Source: Tubiluchus corallicola (taxonomy: Eukaryota > Priapulida > Priapulimorpha > Priapulimorphida > Tubiluchidae). From it: 64,000 nucleotides of DNA. The notes under the pieces were generated by a model, which was not told the DNA's origin, searched no databases, and was given only the letters and a program-made list of their open reading frames with translations. This document shows positions 27,701 to 40,100 of the stretch, one piece after another. The stretch is taken from NCBI GenBank assembly GCA_030141605.1, contig JAQGDQ010000029.1, positions 48,501 to 112,500 of the forward strand, written 5' to 3'. Positions within the stretch are counted from its first letter, which is position 1. Each line of letters begins with the position of its first letter. A program made the translations under genes and the position numbers.

Positions 27701-30700
27701 CAGGAGGGGATAGGTTACTTCAAAAACCCATGAAAGTCGATTTACTTACGTAGTGCAATTTTCAACAAGGCAAAAAAGTATCTCTATGTGTAAGGCTCTT
27801 AAGGTTAGGCTCCTATAGATGTGCTTGTTGATAACAGTAACCTGTTATTAACAATGAAAATAGATTATATTTGTTGGAATGTCTAATCTAGTCATTTAAT
27901 TTACTATCATTTTAACATTTTTTCCCCTGAATTGTATTAACTTTATTTCTCATTTTTTAGTGTACAAAAAAACCATTCAGAAGAGGAAATAGTCAACATT
28001 TGCAAGCGGTACGGGTACAAGTTGAAACCCGCTACTTTAAAGGTAACACTAGCTTGTTTTCCATACGTGTTTTTTATACCTTTTAGGTAGGTACATTTCT
28101 TTCTTTTTTTGTGTTTTACATTGTTACTTTTTTCTTTGTTTCATTAGGCAGCCATGTTGCCAGCGCGGAAGTCTGAACCATTACCGTTGGAATGTAAACT
28201 GTGTAGGTATGTTATTTATAAAATGAGTTTTGGTGTAGAAATTAAATATTATTAACAATAATCCTGTTTAAAAATGAATTAATAAAGGATATTCTTGTAA
28301 CGTTGTTTTGTTGATGTGTTAACTGTTTCCCACGATTTCGCTTAATTGAAACAAAGTTCTAGTGAAGATATTTCGGCAAATTGTTAGATGGTTTATTTGA
28401 TTTAAAGGAGAAGAAAAGTGAATGTCGGAGTCTATGAAGTTATACCTGTTTAAAAAACTTACATAACTCAAAAAGAAAATTTTGAATAATGTAAAAAGTT
28501 TGTGCTAACTGCTAAACCGTCTGACTGTCTCAGTGCACACCACGGCCTCACTAAAAACACATTATTGATCTCATAGGCAATGTAAAGTACAATAGGCGTC
28601 GCTTTATAGACTCACGGTTAATAGACTCAATCGCTTAGTTGACTCAAAAATGCCTGGTGTGGGCCGCTTCCATTCAAATATACATAAAAACTGCTGGTAA
28701 TTGACGCAAATAACTCCGCATAATTGATTTAATATTTTTCCTCTACGTACTTAAAATAAGACATTTGTATGTGCCCAAAGAGCCTTTCCTATGTTTATGT
28801 CATCTTTACTTCACTTTTGTGCTCTATAATATATGTAGGAACAATCTTGTTAAGTACCGTTTTGTTTGTAAGCAGGTACATTTATCATGCGCTAATACGC
28901 TAGCGTAGCAGTTTTGCTTTGAATCTGTTATCCACTCGTCCACTGCAATTAACCTTGTTACCTAAGAATTTCTGGAAGCTAAACATTTAATCACTTTAGC
29001 AGGTTCCTGGTTGCAAATCACGCTTTCACACTTAATCAGTTAACTTTCACTGATGCAGGTAATTTTTGCAAATAAACAGACTTGCATGATTTATTGCTTA
29101 TTCACTTATATAAATTAATATTTTAAATTTTTTTTTAAATTTTTTAACTGCACAAAGGAATTTAGGCGTTACTTCGTTTCTAAAATTCATTAAAAACCCT
29201 TGCAGTGCATACTAAGCTGATGATTCATACTTTTATACCAGTAATACTACACCCATAGGTTAATAGGTTCAGCCGGTTAATTGGGTCAAAATACTTCGGT
29301 CCCAAAGTGAGTCTATTAAGCGGTGCCTACTGTATATGTAATTTAAACTTTTGCTTAGTTAACGAGGAGCGTGTTACGAATGCTTTGACTGTTTTTTCAA
29401 ACTTTACCCAATGTTATCTAAACTTGTTTCAAATCACTTAACGTCAAAATGGATGCGTTTAATGAGTGTGCAAATTTTCAAATGTTATACAGTGTTACTG
29501 CTAACTATTGCGGGCAGGGTTGTCGTTAATGCTAGAATCACTCATCTGTCGCAAATTTGCGGTGATAAAGAATGTTAAATTTCGCTTCACATTATAATAG
29601 CCTTACCAAACAGTTTGTATGATTTGTTCACTCTTTGATGTTTTTTTTTAGGTTATTGTTTCCAGATGAGGTGAGCATCCGATTTCACGAACTGGGCAAG
29701 AAGCATATGGAGAATGTTAGGTAAGTTAGCTAATGACTAGTGATGTACTTGAGTATTTAACCCTTTCGCTACGTAGTTGCTTTTTAACTGGGCCGTTTTG
29801 TGTTTTGCACATTTGACAATAACTTCTTGTGGTGTGTTATTAAAACAGAATCTTGTAAATAAAGAGGAGGTCAGTTTCTTAAATAATTGTAATTTAGGCA
29901 TCCATGTACAACAATACTACCACTACATCAAACAAAGTTTGAATGACAACAAGCTGAATTAATGAATAAATAAAATAGATTTTCTTCTAATTTAAAGTCA
30001 AACAAAACTGTCACAGTTTATATAAGGCTTGCTGATATGAACATAACTTTGTCCACCCATATAATCTAATAATCTTAACAATCTTTTTTATTTATTTAGT
30101 TATAATACAATTAATTTGGAAAAAAATGTAAAGGAAGGGCAGCAAAGGACCAATTGGTCATCTAGTCAGCTGCCCTTTGGTTAGTGATGAACATTTTTAA
30201 AAGCGCTGTGCTATAGTGTATTAGTGTTAGTACTGCTTGTAGTTAGGATTTAATTCGTACAAATGACATTAAATTGATATGTTTATAACGTGCTGTATAT
30301 AACATATTAATACAATTCATCGGCGTTAACAATAAACGTATAATAAAAAATCAAACTAGAACTGAAAATAAAAATCTGACAACGGAAACATAAGAACAAT
30401 GGCAACTGAAATATACTTCATAACACAAGCATAATTCTTAGACAGTCAAAAGTAAATTATCATGTAAATAATAAAACTGAGAGTTTTGTGTACAGTGTCA
30501 GACTTGCGGTGATATTTAGCCACAAGTCGATGACTTACATGCTGTGAAAATTAAGTGACTTCAAGGATTTACTGAATTTGTTTATTCCGATTCATGCATT
30601 TGTTTGTGGTCGATTGGGTCAGTTACTTTTTATTTTAAAATCTGCAACATTCAAAACTAAGTGCACGTGTGGTGCAGCCACATACATTATCCTGTTCTTG

Positions 30701-33700
30701 GCAAGTGTATTAGTTACCAACTAAGTAAGGATATCTTTTTTTTAATTCCATGTTGTACTTTCAAACAAATGCTTAGCTAAGTGCCGATTTAAAAAGCAGA
30801 ACTCATTTCTGTCTGCGTTCCCGTACCAGGACACGTATAATGTAATTAGGATACAATTTTAAATGAATTATTGGCTAGAATACTAAAATTTTATGGTAAC
30901 AGATCATTTGCTATCCGTGATTTGGAATTTCTCACTAAGTAAATTACTTACAATTGCATGTTTTTTAATCTCCAGCCGTTCACTCTTTTACTCTTTTATT
31001 TCACAAATAGGTTTTTTAAATTCTATGCTTCTGTTTTACTGCTATAGCTCAATATTTAACTTCTCACCATGTTTTAATTTAAATTTAAATGTATTATACG
31101 TTAAATTTTACCACAGACACCATTTTAATTATCAACTTGTAATTGAATGTTTTTACCATATTTGCCTAGCATATTTCACTGATTTAACTTTTGATTAGAT
31201 TTAAATAACATGCGTTTGTTGTAATGTTTTTTTGTATGGAACCATTTAAAGAAAAGCTTTCAGGTGTTTTGACAAGTGTCTTATGTGTGTCTAATGTTTT
31301 AGACTGCAGAAGCAAGGAAAGCTGGGATCAAACGATCAACCGTCAACAAGGGAAACAGAATCGGCAGCTGCATCACAAGCACAAGTTACTGCTCATGCTC
31401 CTCCTCCACAGCAGTCAGCAAGTGGTTTCACTCCAGTTGCTCCATCACAACAGACATCATATGTACCATTTGCCCAGCCTCAGCAGCCGGTGTATGCTCC
31501 ATATCCTCCACCTCAACTGCCAGGATATGATCCATTTGTTCCACCTCAGCAGCTAGGATATGCTCCATTTGTTCCACCTCAGCAGCTAGGATATGATGCA
31601 TTTGTTCCACGTCAGCAGCCAGGATATGATCCATTTGTTCCATATCAGCAGCCAGGATATGATCCATTTGTTCCACAGCAGCAGCAAGGATATGCTCCAT
31701 TTGTTCCACTCCAGCAACCAGGATATGCTCCATTTCCTCCATCTCAGCAGTCGGCTTCATTTCCTCTATCTCAGCAGTCAGTAAGTGGTTCAGCTCCAGT
31801 TACTTCGCAGCCAGAAAATAGGAATTTTTCAGTTACTGTTCCACAAGATCAGGAAGAACGATCCGGCAGTTATCAGTGTGTTATGTGCGAGTATGTGTTT
31901 TTCATGTGGTTTTATTTACTAAAGTTTTTTACTGGACATTGTATACTTAAAATTTTGTGATCTTGTTTGTTTGTTGTTTGTATATGAGAAAGAGTTAACT
32001 AATTTATAAAATTGTAGGTTTTTAGATGCATATTTTACTCCGGAATACCTATGAATGTTAAATTGTTAATTGGTAAATTTACTCAATTAGCAATTTGTTA
32101 GTATCGCTTAACATGAAAAAGTAATCTCTTTACTCTTGCCATCGTGTAAGTCACTAAATATCATCTTGTTACTATGTACAGGTCCGTTCACGATAACATC
32201 GAGCAGCTGTATGATCATTTGTCACGTGCTAATCATAAATCAAGGTAAATATAAAACTTCTACATTTCTTTGTGCTTTTTCCGTCTGTGTAATATATGAT
32301 TGAATTTCTGAAATTGTGTGCAATTTTTTTCTTATTTAGCTGTGTTAGCTTTTGCAAATTGTGCTTGATGCACAGTAAGTCCTCGCTTAACGACTACCTG
32401 TTTAATGATGTTTCATTTTAACAACTCTGTTGATTTGACACCTTTTTCACTTAATGAAGCATGTTTCGCTTTAACGACGATTTTTTTATTTTGCTCTAGG
32501 CAAATTTTTATTTGATCAGCAAAATTTTTACCTAATTCAATGCATTAAAGCAGCACATGTTGCGTTATTCTGTTCTAGAAACACACTAGAAATGTAAATA
32601 GTATAATTATTATACATGTTTTTGCTTCATGACTGACTATTAACATTACTACTGTATTACTAGCAGTTTGTATCAATTATCAAGTTACTAGGGAGCAAAC
32701 TTATGCAAGGAATTTTGCCTGCAACCTGTTGCTATAGCAACCAGACTAAGTATGTAGGTGAAATTCTTAACATCGCACCTGGGCTTGGTTTGGCTCTGCA
32801 GTGTTTATTGTTTAACCGCTGACTAGGATTAAATGTTAACGAAAGAGAAACCGCTATAGCTAGGTATTGATAAGTAAAATATGTAGGTGGTTTCAGGCAA
32901 GCAGGAAGACATTAATCAGTAGAAATATGATTAAACCCATAGATTCTTTAACTTATATGATTAAAGCAGTATTGATTTTTGTCTCTGGAACGTCTTTCAC
33001 TTTTTTTACATTTCTTTCTATGGATGTCATCGTTTAAAGACGTTTCGCTAGAACGCATTAGCGTCGTTAAGGAAGACTTACTGCAGGTCTGTTCTCGTCT
33101 TGTTTTTGACCCACACTACTGATAAATACACAACAATTGATGAGATTTTACGCATTTATTCACACCACACCAGAGGTAGTAACAAGAAACCATTATCAAA
33201 TTATTTAATTGTTGTAGACCATTTAACACAGCAGTAACACTGATAACATTCAATAGTAATAGTGACTTAATGGTAAAAACTGGTTGTTGCTGCCTGGATG
33301 TTCCCACGAGAAATGCAAACCTACAGCTGCTGAGAAAGTTCAAAATTTCTCTGTACTTAAGTTACACTAACGTCATCCTACTAACGGGACGCACCAACTA
33401 TCCAAAAGTACCTGAGCCAAGTGAGCCCTCACTGACCCATCTATGCAGATATGGACCCGACGTTTACCACTACGGACCAACATCTTACTCTGAGCATACG
33501 GCCCTGTGCACATGTCTGAGATAACAATCTTTACTCAGTGCTGCTAGCGTCTGCTGCTAGGTAGAGAAGGCACTGCTGCTCACAAAGTTTGTTGCCAGTT
33601 GTCACTTGCTTACCGTGAATGGATTAAGCTTGAACTGCGACAATTTAGGTTATTAGTAAGCAAAAAGTATTTTTTTTAGGATTTTATCAAGTTTATGCAT

Positions 33701-36700
33701 AAACTTTCATGAGCTTATTTGTTTAAAATTACAATTACAAACCACAACATTAAAATTGCCTATGTTTGTTTTGTTTTTCACAGTACTGGAACAATGGCTA
33801 AAATTTTTCTGAAGCAGCGCCCCCGCTGATTTAACTACGAGCCGCCATTGTTCTTTTTCGTTTGTTATAATTGCTTGTTATAACTAAAACTCTGATGATG
33901 TTGTAGTAATACTCCTGGACCTTCAGGCAGCTGGCTGTTTGGGAATTAAGTTCCCTGCTGCTGGCTTTAGTACACCAGTGAAGCCCTACTGTTATACATG
34001 TGTGTTTTTGTGTTCTTTGTGTGCCATTTTACTTCTTTGTACTCTTCTATCTAAATAAATAATTATATATATATATAATGCTTATGAGAAAAGAAATAAA
34101 AACTCCCCTTGTTCTTATAAGTCGTGGTGTTATGTTTACTGCTATCATTCGGTTCATTCTGCTATCATATCTTCTGGTTGTGCCGCTGTTAGAAATTTTT
34201 TGATCTACCCGGGTGACGGTCTACGACACACTTAGACGCGACTGTTTCCGCATATTACATGACTGGTGTAATGAATTTTGAGGTTTGACATCTTACTTGA
34301 TACTGTTTTGCTTGTATTAGACTCAAGCAGTTGCAGGACGATTTTGACAAGTTAGACGAGATCGCTATTAAGAAGGGAGCAAATGGTAAAGTGGACGTCC
34401 TCCTTCAGGTTGATGCAAACGGACAGCTGCAGTTGTACTGGACCGGCATTGAAAAAAATTTTGAAGAATTAAAGGTAAGATATTTTCTCCTCTTTTGTAG
34501 CTGTATGAGTGGACAGGTAAAAGGAAAAAGGAACTAATCATAAAAGTTATATCCCTAACTTGAAGCACAAGAAAACCCTCCACTTATATAAAGCTTAAAA
34601 ATTTGTCTTGAAATTTTATACTACTTACGTGCTGCCTTTTTGCATACAGGACTTGCATCGGCAGTAATGCCATATTGAAACTGTAAATTTAAACTCCCGC
34701 GATGACCGTTAGACGCAGCCATTTTGACGATAAGTCGTTTGAAAGAAGTTTAGATAACACAGAGTAAAGTTTGAAAAAATAATCAAAGCATTCGTAGCAC
34801 ACATGTCAGTAACTAATTAAAATTTTACATTACTGTATCTTGTCAATAAGAATAAGAATACAGTTTTTGCTAGTGAGTGGTGAGCCCTGGAGGTGAATCA
34901 CCAATTTTTTACCAATTGGTGAAAGCATTTTAAATAATTAATAATTTACTTTTCTAGTTACATAAGTCTTTCAAGCAGGTAAGCGAAATGCTAAGTAATA
35001 TAACTTTGTATGCAAAGTTTTTTTGGACATAATTTAACATTTTGTTTTCTTCCTCTGACTTACATTGTAGGCGACTTTTCTGAAAACTACTACAGGTATC
35101 CCGTTTCTTGTCCTTTAAGTTGAGCAGCCGCTAAAGGGTTTTTTATCATAAATTCTGCTTTATGCCATTTTGTATCAGCGAAAATGTGTTACAAAACTTA
35201 TATGGTGTCGATACAGTAGACAAATATCATGGTCTAATTTGCACATTGATAATTATTATAGGCGCACTGATAAATGTGTAGGTGTTATGACATACATTTT
35301 TGTTGTTTTACAAATTGTTCAAGTTTGAACACGCTGGCTTGTGATTTTCCAAACATTATGTATCAAACGTCTAAACTTTTTTTGTCGTGTTTTTGTACTT
35401 TTCCTAACAGAAAGCGAAATGCCTGACATAATTTAATTTTTCCTGAAAACACGTACTGTTGAAAGTTTGCTAGTTTCTGGTATTGTAATACTGTATTTAT
35501 GTTGTTTTTTTCTTTTCAAAACTTCCGTGCAGTACATGTCCCACAAACTCGAGCTTACTGTTAAGTACATTTATAATGATGTTTTTTCCTGCGTTAGCAT
35601 TTGAAGAAGTTTTTGAGTGGGCCTATTGTAGTTTTTGAAGCATGCAAGGAGAATTTATTTCTTAGCGAACAAATTTCTCAGTAAGGCTGTGTTTTGTTTG
35701 TCGCCATAATTGACTTGTAACCTCTGCAACTCACCATGCTAAATTTTACAAACCTAAACGCAAATAGTGTTGCTAAATTGCTGTTTTCTTTGAAGTGAGT
35801 GGCAAACTGAAGTGCTGCCCTTGGCGTCACGAGTTTTAGCTACGCCACTTATGAATATAAATCGTGCAATCGTTGTTTCGTTGTAGGAAAGACTCAGCAA
35901 AGTCCTGCCGACCGCAGACTTGGAAATCAAGTCGATACCGAAGGGTCGGAGAGAACATTTTTGTGAAATTTGTTTGTAAGTAGCTAAGCAGAACAAATTT
36001 TGTGAATAGAATAGTGAACAGAATCATGAGGTTTGCAGCTAAAATAGATTGTTTTAACATAACGTACAATTTATGCTTTTTGCATTTTTTTGGTTGTACC
36101 CGTATATTCTTAAGTTGTAACCAGCTGTGATGTTTGAGATGAAATGCAAAAAGAACAAATTAAATGAAAATGTTAATAGCTAATATATTTGTGGTTGAAC
36201 ATATTTTTACTTGAAAGCAAATAGACAGCAAACAAATGGTACATTTTTGTGTAATACTCAATAAATTATTCATTGAGTGTTACACAAATTTGTCGTTTGA
36301 CCGAAATGCGTTTATAACTTATTTTTTACTAGTTACATGCTGTAGAAGAGTTATTTGAATTTTCAGGCAGCTGTTCTGTGATTGGTCTACTCTCCAATCT
36401 CACTTGAATGGCATCTATCATCAGAAACGGTAACTAATTTATTTTTTCAGTAACCAAAGCTTTTTCAAAAACTATGAAGTTGTTTACTCATGACTGACGA
36501 ACCTCCTATAGAAAAAAATTGAATTCTTTTTTAGGGTTGACCAGTTTCAAGTTACAATCCACAAGTGGATGTCTTCAGATAGCGTGCTGATGGTTTCCAG
36601 TGGTGGACAGATCGTAGAACCGGTAAGTTTCAATTTAGCAAAGCCACTGTGAATGCCGAGGTCTTGGTCTTTGTGTTTGTAAAAACTGCAAACCAATTGA

Positions 36701-36936
36701 AAAATTGAACATCAATGATACAAGATAACTAAATTTCTGTCTATAATGACTTGATGTTAAGGCATAAAGCCCTCATTCTAATTTTTGTTTCCCTTTAGAT
36801 TTATGGAGACAAGTTGGACGTGAATAGTCTAGTATACGTTACATCAAATTCTCACTGGATAAACAACGCAGCCCTAGATCTGAATAAGAAACTGTTGTCA
36901 CTATTTGGGTGTGACATGTGCAGGTAAAAACTATAG

Positions 36937-36970
<34 letters not shown>

Positions 36971-37038
36971 TGATGATGCAGATGATGATGACGACGACGA
37001 TGATGATGATGATGAATGATAATGAAGATGATGATGAC

Positions 37039-37105
<67 letters not shown>

Positions 37106-39614
37106 TAGTTACATCAAAATGGAATTTCTTGCTGACCAATTTCGAATAACCTGTTCATTATCAAAGCATCTAAAACAAAGAAATTTACCAGAATTTAGAA
37201 GCAACATCGAAATACAATTCAGTAGTGAGATAGCCAAAAGATATATGATATAACGTTATATAGATAAATCCGATGTTGTCTCTAAATTCTGGTAAGTGTT
37301 TTTGTTTTAGATGCCTTGATGATGAATAGTTTGTTTGAAACCGGTCAGCAATAAATTCCATTTTGATGTAGTTATATTTATTTGCCAAATATGGCTAATT
37401 CAATAATGTAGTTTTTCTTAAAAACACACTCCATCTGAATATGGCAGTGCTTTTTACAATAGTGTTAAAAGAGGTAGAAAAGCCATACAACCAATCACAA
37501 TGCAGATAATTAGACAGTTGCAATTTAAAAGAAATAGCAATGGGCGATGTTGAATTAAAATGCTTAGTTACAGTTTAGAGGGAAAATAGTTGAAACAGTT
37601 ATAATTTTGAATTAAAGTATTTAATTTTGCATGAAAGTCAATAAAACGTCATGGTTGCAAAACATGGTAACAAGTCGTGGTTGCAAAACATGGTAACAAG
37701 TCATGATTGCAAAACATGGTAACAAATCATGATTGCAAAACATGCTAACAAGGCATGATTGCAAAACATGGTAACAAGTCATGGTTGCAAAACGTGGTAA
37801 CAAGTCCGTAAACCAGGGAAAATTTAAAATGATTCAGTAAGATGTTTGAGAATCAAGTGGATTTTGACAGTTTTTTTGAAGGTTATAATAGAATTTAAAG
37901 AGCGAGTCATTTTCGGTAGAGCATTCCAGAGTTTAGGAGCAGCAATAGAAAATGCACTAGGTGTTTTTGGCATAACTTGTTTTGCATTTTGCACCTCTGA
38001 TGCCCAAGTCAATGCCTGGACACTTTTGTCACGATTTCTGCTATAGATAACTGTGTATATATAGTTGTTCAACATTAGGGTATCATAGGGTATTGTTATC
38101 AGTGTCTTCAACTCTTTTGTCACAGAGTTACAACAGTAGTTTGGTTCTTCTTATATTTCTCATTGCATTTTCTTTTCAGATCGTACTTTCAAAACGAATC
38201 AACGTTGAAATTTCATTTGGCAGGCCTTTTACATAAGTGAGTGAAAATTGTATTGAATTTTGTAGCATTGACTGGCTATACATCGCTTATCGATGCTGTA
38301 TACGCGATTTCAATTTAAGTATTATGTAGGAAACTGCAGTGTTATGTTGTACTATACATGTGCTGTGTATTTGAAGATAATTAAAGCACATGTGAATGTG
38401 TACATATAATGTAACCTATCCCCTGGGACTGCCATGAACATTCCAGCTGAAAGTTTGAGTTATGGTTATTTCAGTGTGTTTTATCAGACTCGTTTCAGTT
38501 TGGTGTGCTGAATCAAAATTTGAGTTGCGGTCATTTCAGTGTGTTTTATCAAACTCATTTCATTTTCGTGTGCTGACTGAAAATTTGAGTTGCGGTCATT
38601 TCAGTGTGTTCTATCAACCTCATTCCAGTTTTGTGTGCTAATTTCTTATTTTTTTGGGTTTTTAGGGAAAAAGCTCAGGAAAGACGAAAAGCAGGCATTT
38701 CTAAGCCATATGCTGAGTAAGTTTTTGCAATGAAAATTAGTGTAATCGTGAGCAGTAACTCAGATTTGTTTTTAGGTAAATCTGCCTACAGGACTACAAG
38801 TGGTTTTTGCAAGAGCTAGATGATTTTAGTAAATAGACTAAACTGATAGAAATTAGTTTGAAAGCTTTTGAGTACCTTGAGTTGAGTGGTGTAAGTTTGT
38901 TCATGTGCAAGAAAAGCCTGGGAGCTTGCGCAAAACAATGTGTGTGAGATTTTACAGCTGTTTTCTTGTCGCAAGCTTACTGAATAGTAAAAACTTGTGG
39001 CATCACTGCAACGTTGAGACGCGTTTTCTTCTATGTAATGAAGATGACCTTTGCATGACCTCTGACTTTAATCATGGTATGGAGTGTTCTGCATTCTATT
39101 AACACCATTCTATTAGGTAAAATGCGAAATGAATCACTCAAAAACAGAGATATTACATTTTTTACATTGATGACTACGATCTTGGATAATTCGTGTCATG
39201 TTCTCCGTCAGGTTTTTCTATTGTCATCAGTGAGTCACCAAAATAAGCTTGTAGCCACATCTATGGAAACTGGAGATTTTAGAGTATATTGCAATGAAGT
39301 TACCTGAATGTGATGACCATTTCTGGTACAAAATTAGATGCAGGTTTTTTTGTAAAAACAGCTTTGTTTTTTTGCTATGTTTAGCTCAAAGGATAGAAGT
39401 TTCGGTGCTAGCAAAAATATTTCTGTTTCTTGTGTTCAAACTAGAGCTCCCAGTATCGGTGCTAAACTTGCAAAGAAGGTATGTTTCACTTTTTTTAAAT
39501 TTACGTGTCTAGAACAGATAGTTGTTTTGGTATTTGGCGTAGTGTTACTTCACTTTGTAGGTGAGCATACACTGTGACTGCTCAGCTATTTCCTTAAGTG
39601 ATGCTTACATTTAA
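21742..39614 (+). CDS. RS-rich protein with multiple matrin/U1-like C2H2 zinc fingers (about 18 exons)
   Basis: Exons read with consistent phases: about 21742-22517, 23602-about 23728, 25448-25605, 26948-27010, 27961-28042, 28148-28206, 29652-29720, 31303-31890, 32182-32244, 34321-34474, 35887-35975, 36367-36429, 36535-36622, 36799-36923, 38180-38236, 38666-38716, 39385-39478 and 39561-39614 (TAA). The ATG at 21742 is the likeliest start; the frame is open further upstream. Exon 1 encodes four units of about 15 residues (RERRFPDLDAEYDRS) and then an SR/RS-rich domain (KRSRSRQRSSERD, RRRSRSRERGS), as in splicing factors. Exon 8 encodes about seven 11-residue repeats. C2H2 fingers are split across exon pairs: CRKC..H..H, CKLC...HELGKKH, CVMC...HLSRANH, CEIC...HLNGIYH and CDMC...HLAGLLH. 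Wide CxxC to H spacing and HxxxxxH ends suggest matrin/U1C-type RNA- or dsRNA-binding fingers. A role in nuclear RNA processing is inferred. The donor of exon 2 (GTCTGT at 23729) is weak and uncertain. Confidence 0.8.
22663..22805 (+). repeat. Dispersed repeat, copy 1
   Basis: This stretch resembles 24784-24920 in the same orientation, sharing blocks such as CTGTAGGTCAA, TTTCAAAAATGACTT and ATTTCGCAT. Both copies lie in introns 1-2 of the RS/zinc-finger gene. Family unknown. Confidence 0.55.
23778..24105. mobile_element. hAT-type MITE, TAGGGGTGA family
   Basis: The left end TAGGAGGAG... aligns with the start of the element at 12893 and shares the AAATCGAATTCAAA interior. The right end is ATTCTCAACCCTA. 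The flanks GTGGCTGG (23770-23777) and GTGCTTGG (24106-24113) agree at 6 of 8 positions, consistent with an old target duplication. It lies just downstream of the second exon of the RS/zinc-finger gene. Confidence 0.65.
24784..24920 (+). repeat. Dispersed repeat, copy 2
   Basis: Second copy of the repeat at 22663-22805, in the same orientation. No termini or coding capacity seen. Confidence 0.55.
25936..26883. mobile_element. Tc1/mariner-type non-autonomous element, CAGTAGGC family
   Basis: A 948-bp element beginning CAGTAGGCGCCGTTTAATAG and ending in the inverted form of CAGTAGGTGCCACTTTATAG, with TA on both sides (25934-25935 and 26884-26885). The first 200 bases and last 130 bases match the copy at 28590-29332. 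No intact transposase frame. Intronic. Confidence 0.8.
28590..29332. mobile_element. Tc1/mariner-type non-autonomous element, CAGTAGGC family
   Basis: A 743-bp relative of the element at 25936-26883. It starts CAATAGGCGTCGCTTTATAG, ends with the inverted form of CAGTAGGCACCGCTTAATAG and is flanked by TA. Shared interior blocks include AACTCCGCATAATTGA and GACATTTGTATGTGCCC. Intronic in the RS/zinc-finger gene. Confidence 0.8.
31523..31753 (+). repeat. In-frame 33-bp tandem repeat within an exon
   Basis: Seven 33-bp units encode variants of GYDPFVPPQQL (GYAPFVPPQQL, GYDAFVPRQQP, GYDPFVPYQQP and so on), followed by a degenerate Ser/Gln-rich unit. The array keeps the frame of the RS/zinc-finger gene. 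Repeated Gly-Tyr and Pro/Gln-rich composition resembles low-complexity regions of RNA-binding proteins. Open frames on the antisense strand and a second frame are by-products of the repeat. Confidence 0.9.
32373..33083. mobile_element. Pogo/Tigger-like non-autonomous element
   Basis: A 711-bp element beginning CAGTAAGTCCTCGCTTAACG and ending in the inverted form of CAGTAAGTCTTCCTTAACGA. The same ends mark the shorter copy at 10496-10769. The flanking dinucleotide is CA on both sides (32371-32372 and 33084-33085) rather than the TA expected for the group. No transposase frame. Confidence 0.75.
36936..37105. repeat. (GAT)n microsatellite
   Basis: GAT/TGA trinucleotide repeats with a few interruptions. 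They begin about a dozen bases after the splice donor at 36924 and end at the foldback element that starts at 37111. The antisense poly-Ser frame is an artefact. Confidence 0.95.
37111..37369. repeat. Foldback element with 99-bp arms
   Basis: The arms 37111-37209 and 37271-37369 are inverted copies, sharing ACATCAAAATGGAATTT, GCATCTAAAACAAA and TTACCAGAATTTAGA blocks, around a loop of about 61 bases. It abuts the GAT microsatellite. Intronic in the RS/zinc-finger gene. Confidence 0.75.
37645..37808. repeat. Minisatellite of about 26 bp
   Basis: About six copies of a unit GTTGCAAAACATGGTAACAA plus about six bases (GTCATG/GTCGTG). Units differ by one to three substitutions. Intronic. Confidence 0.9.
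37824..38125 (-). pseudogene. C-terminal fragment of a LINE reverse-transcriptase ORF
   Basis: The minus-strand frame of 99 residues contains TPSAFSIAAPKLWNALPKM and a following FKKTVKIHLI, the hallmark end of CR1/Jockey-type RT proteins (FSVAAPRLWNSLP...FKxxLKTxL). Upstream RT motifs are absent, so this is a 5'-truncated copy. Intronic and antisense to the host gene. Confidence 0.75.
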
Positions 39615-40100
39615 TTTATTCAGGATTATTATTTTGTCCATTAAATTTAATACTATGAACCTAGAGAAGGTTTAGTGGATGCCACTGAGATCTTGTTTAC
39701 AATTTGCAACTACAAGTTTAAGTTTGTTTCTATATGTTATTTGCTGTTACCTTTATCTACTTGCATACTCATTGGCAGCATCCACTTGCTTTTGTGCTGA
39801 GTGCATAATGGTTCAGGTGCATTCTACACAGTAAGTAACTGTTTGAGAAATACTTGAGAACTGTATGTGGTTAGTCATTATATATGGTCATTATATATAT
39901 ATTACTCACTAACCTGTACATTAATAAAAGTGTATGAATACAATTTAATAGCATTGGTAAATTTGCATACGGTCAGAATTTTACCTGTTCTGATTCGGAT
40001 GATGGTAGGTATGCTTCAGATATGACAGTTAGATAAAAAAGTTATTTTTCATGCTTGAATTATCGGCAATGTCATTTCTCGTACCAAATCTTAACACAGC
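39615..40100. other. 3' region of the RS/zinc-finger gene
   Basis: Non-coding sequence after the TAA at 39612. An AATAAA at about 39923 could be the polyadenylation signal. Confidence 0.4.

Noticed and set aside
31428-31760. 110-codon minus-strand frame with repeated AAEVEQMDHI units
   Set aside because: Antisense reading of the in-frame 33-bp repeat. The plus-strand frame continues across verified splice sites, the antisense frame does not.
37645-37808. Direct repeats considered as a CRISPR-like array
   Set aside because: Units are contiguous without unique spacers; this is a eukaryotic minisatellite.
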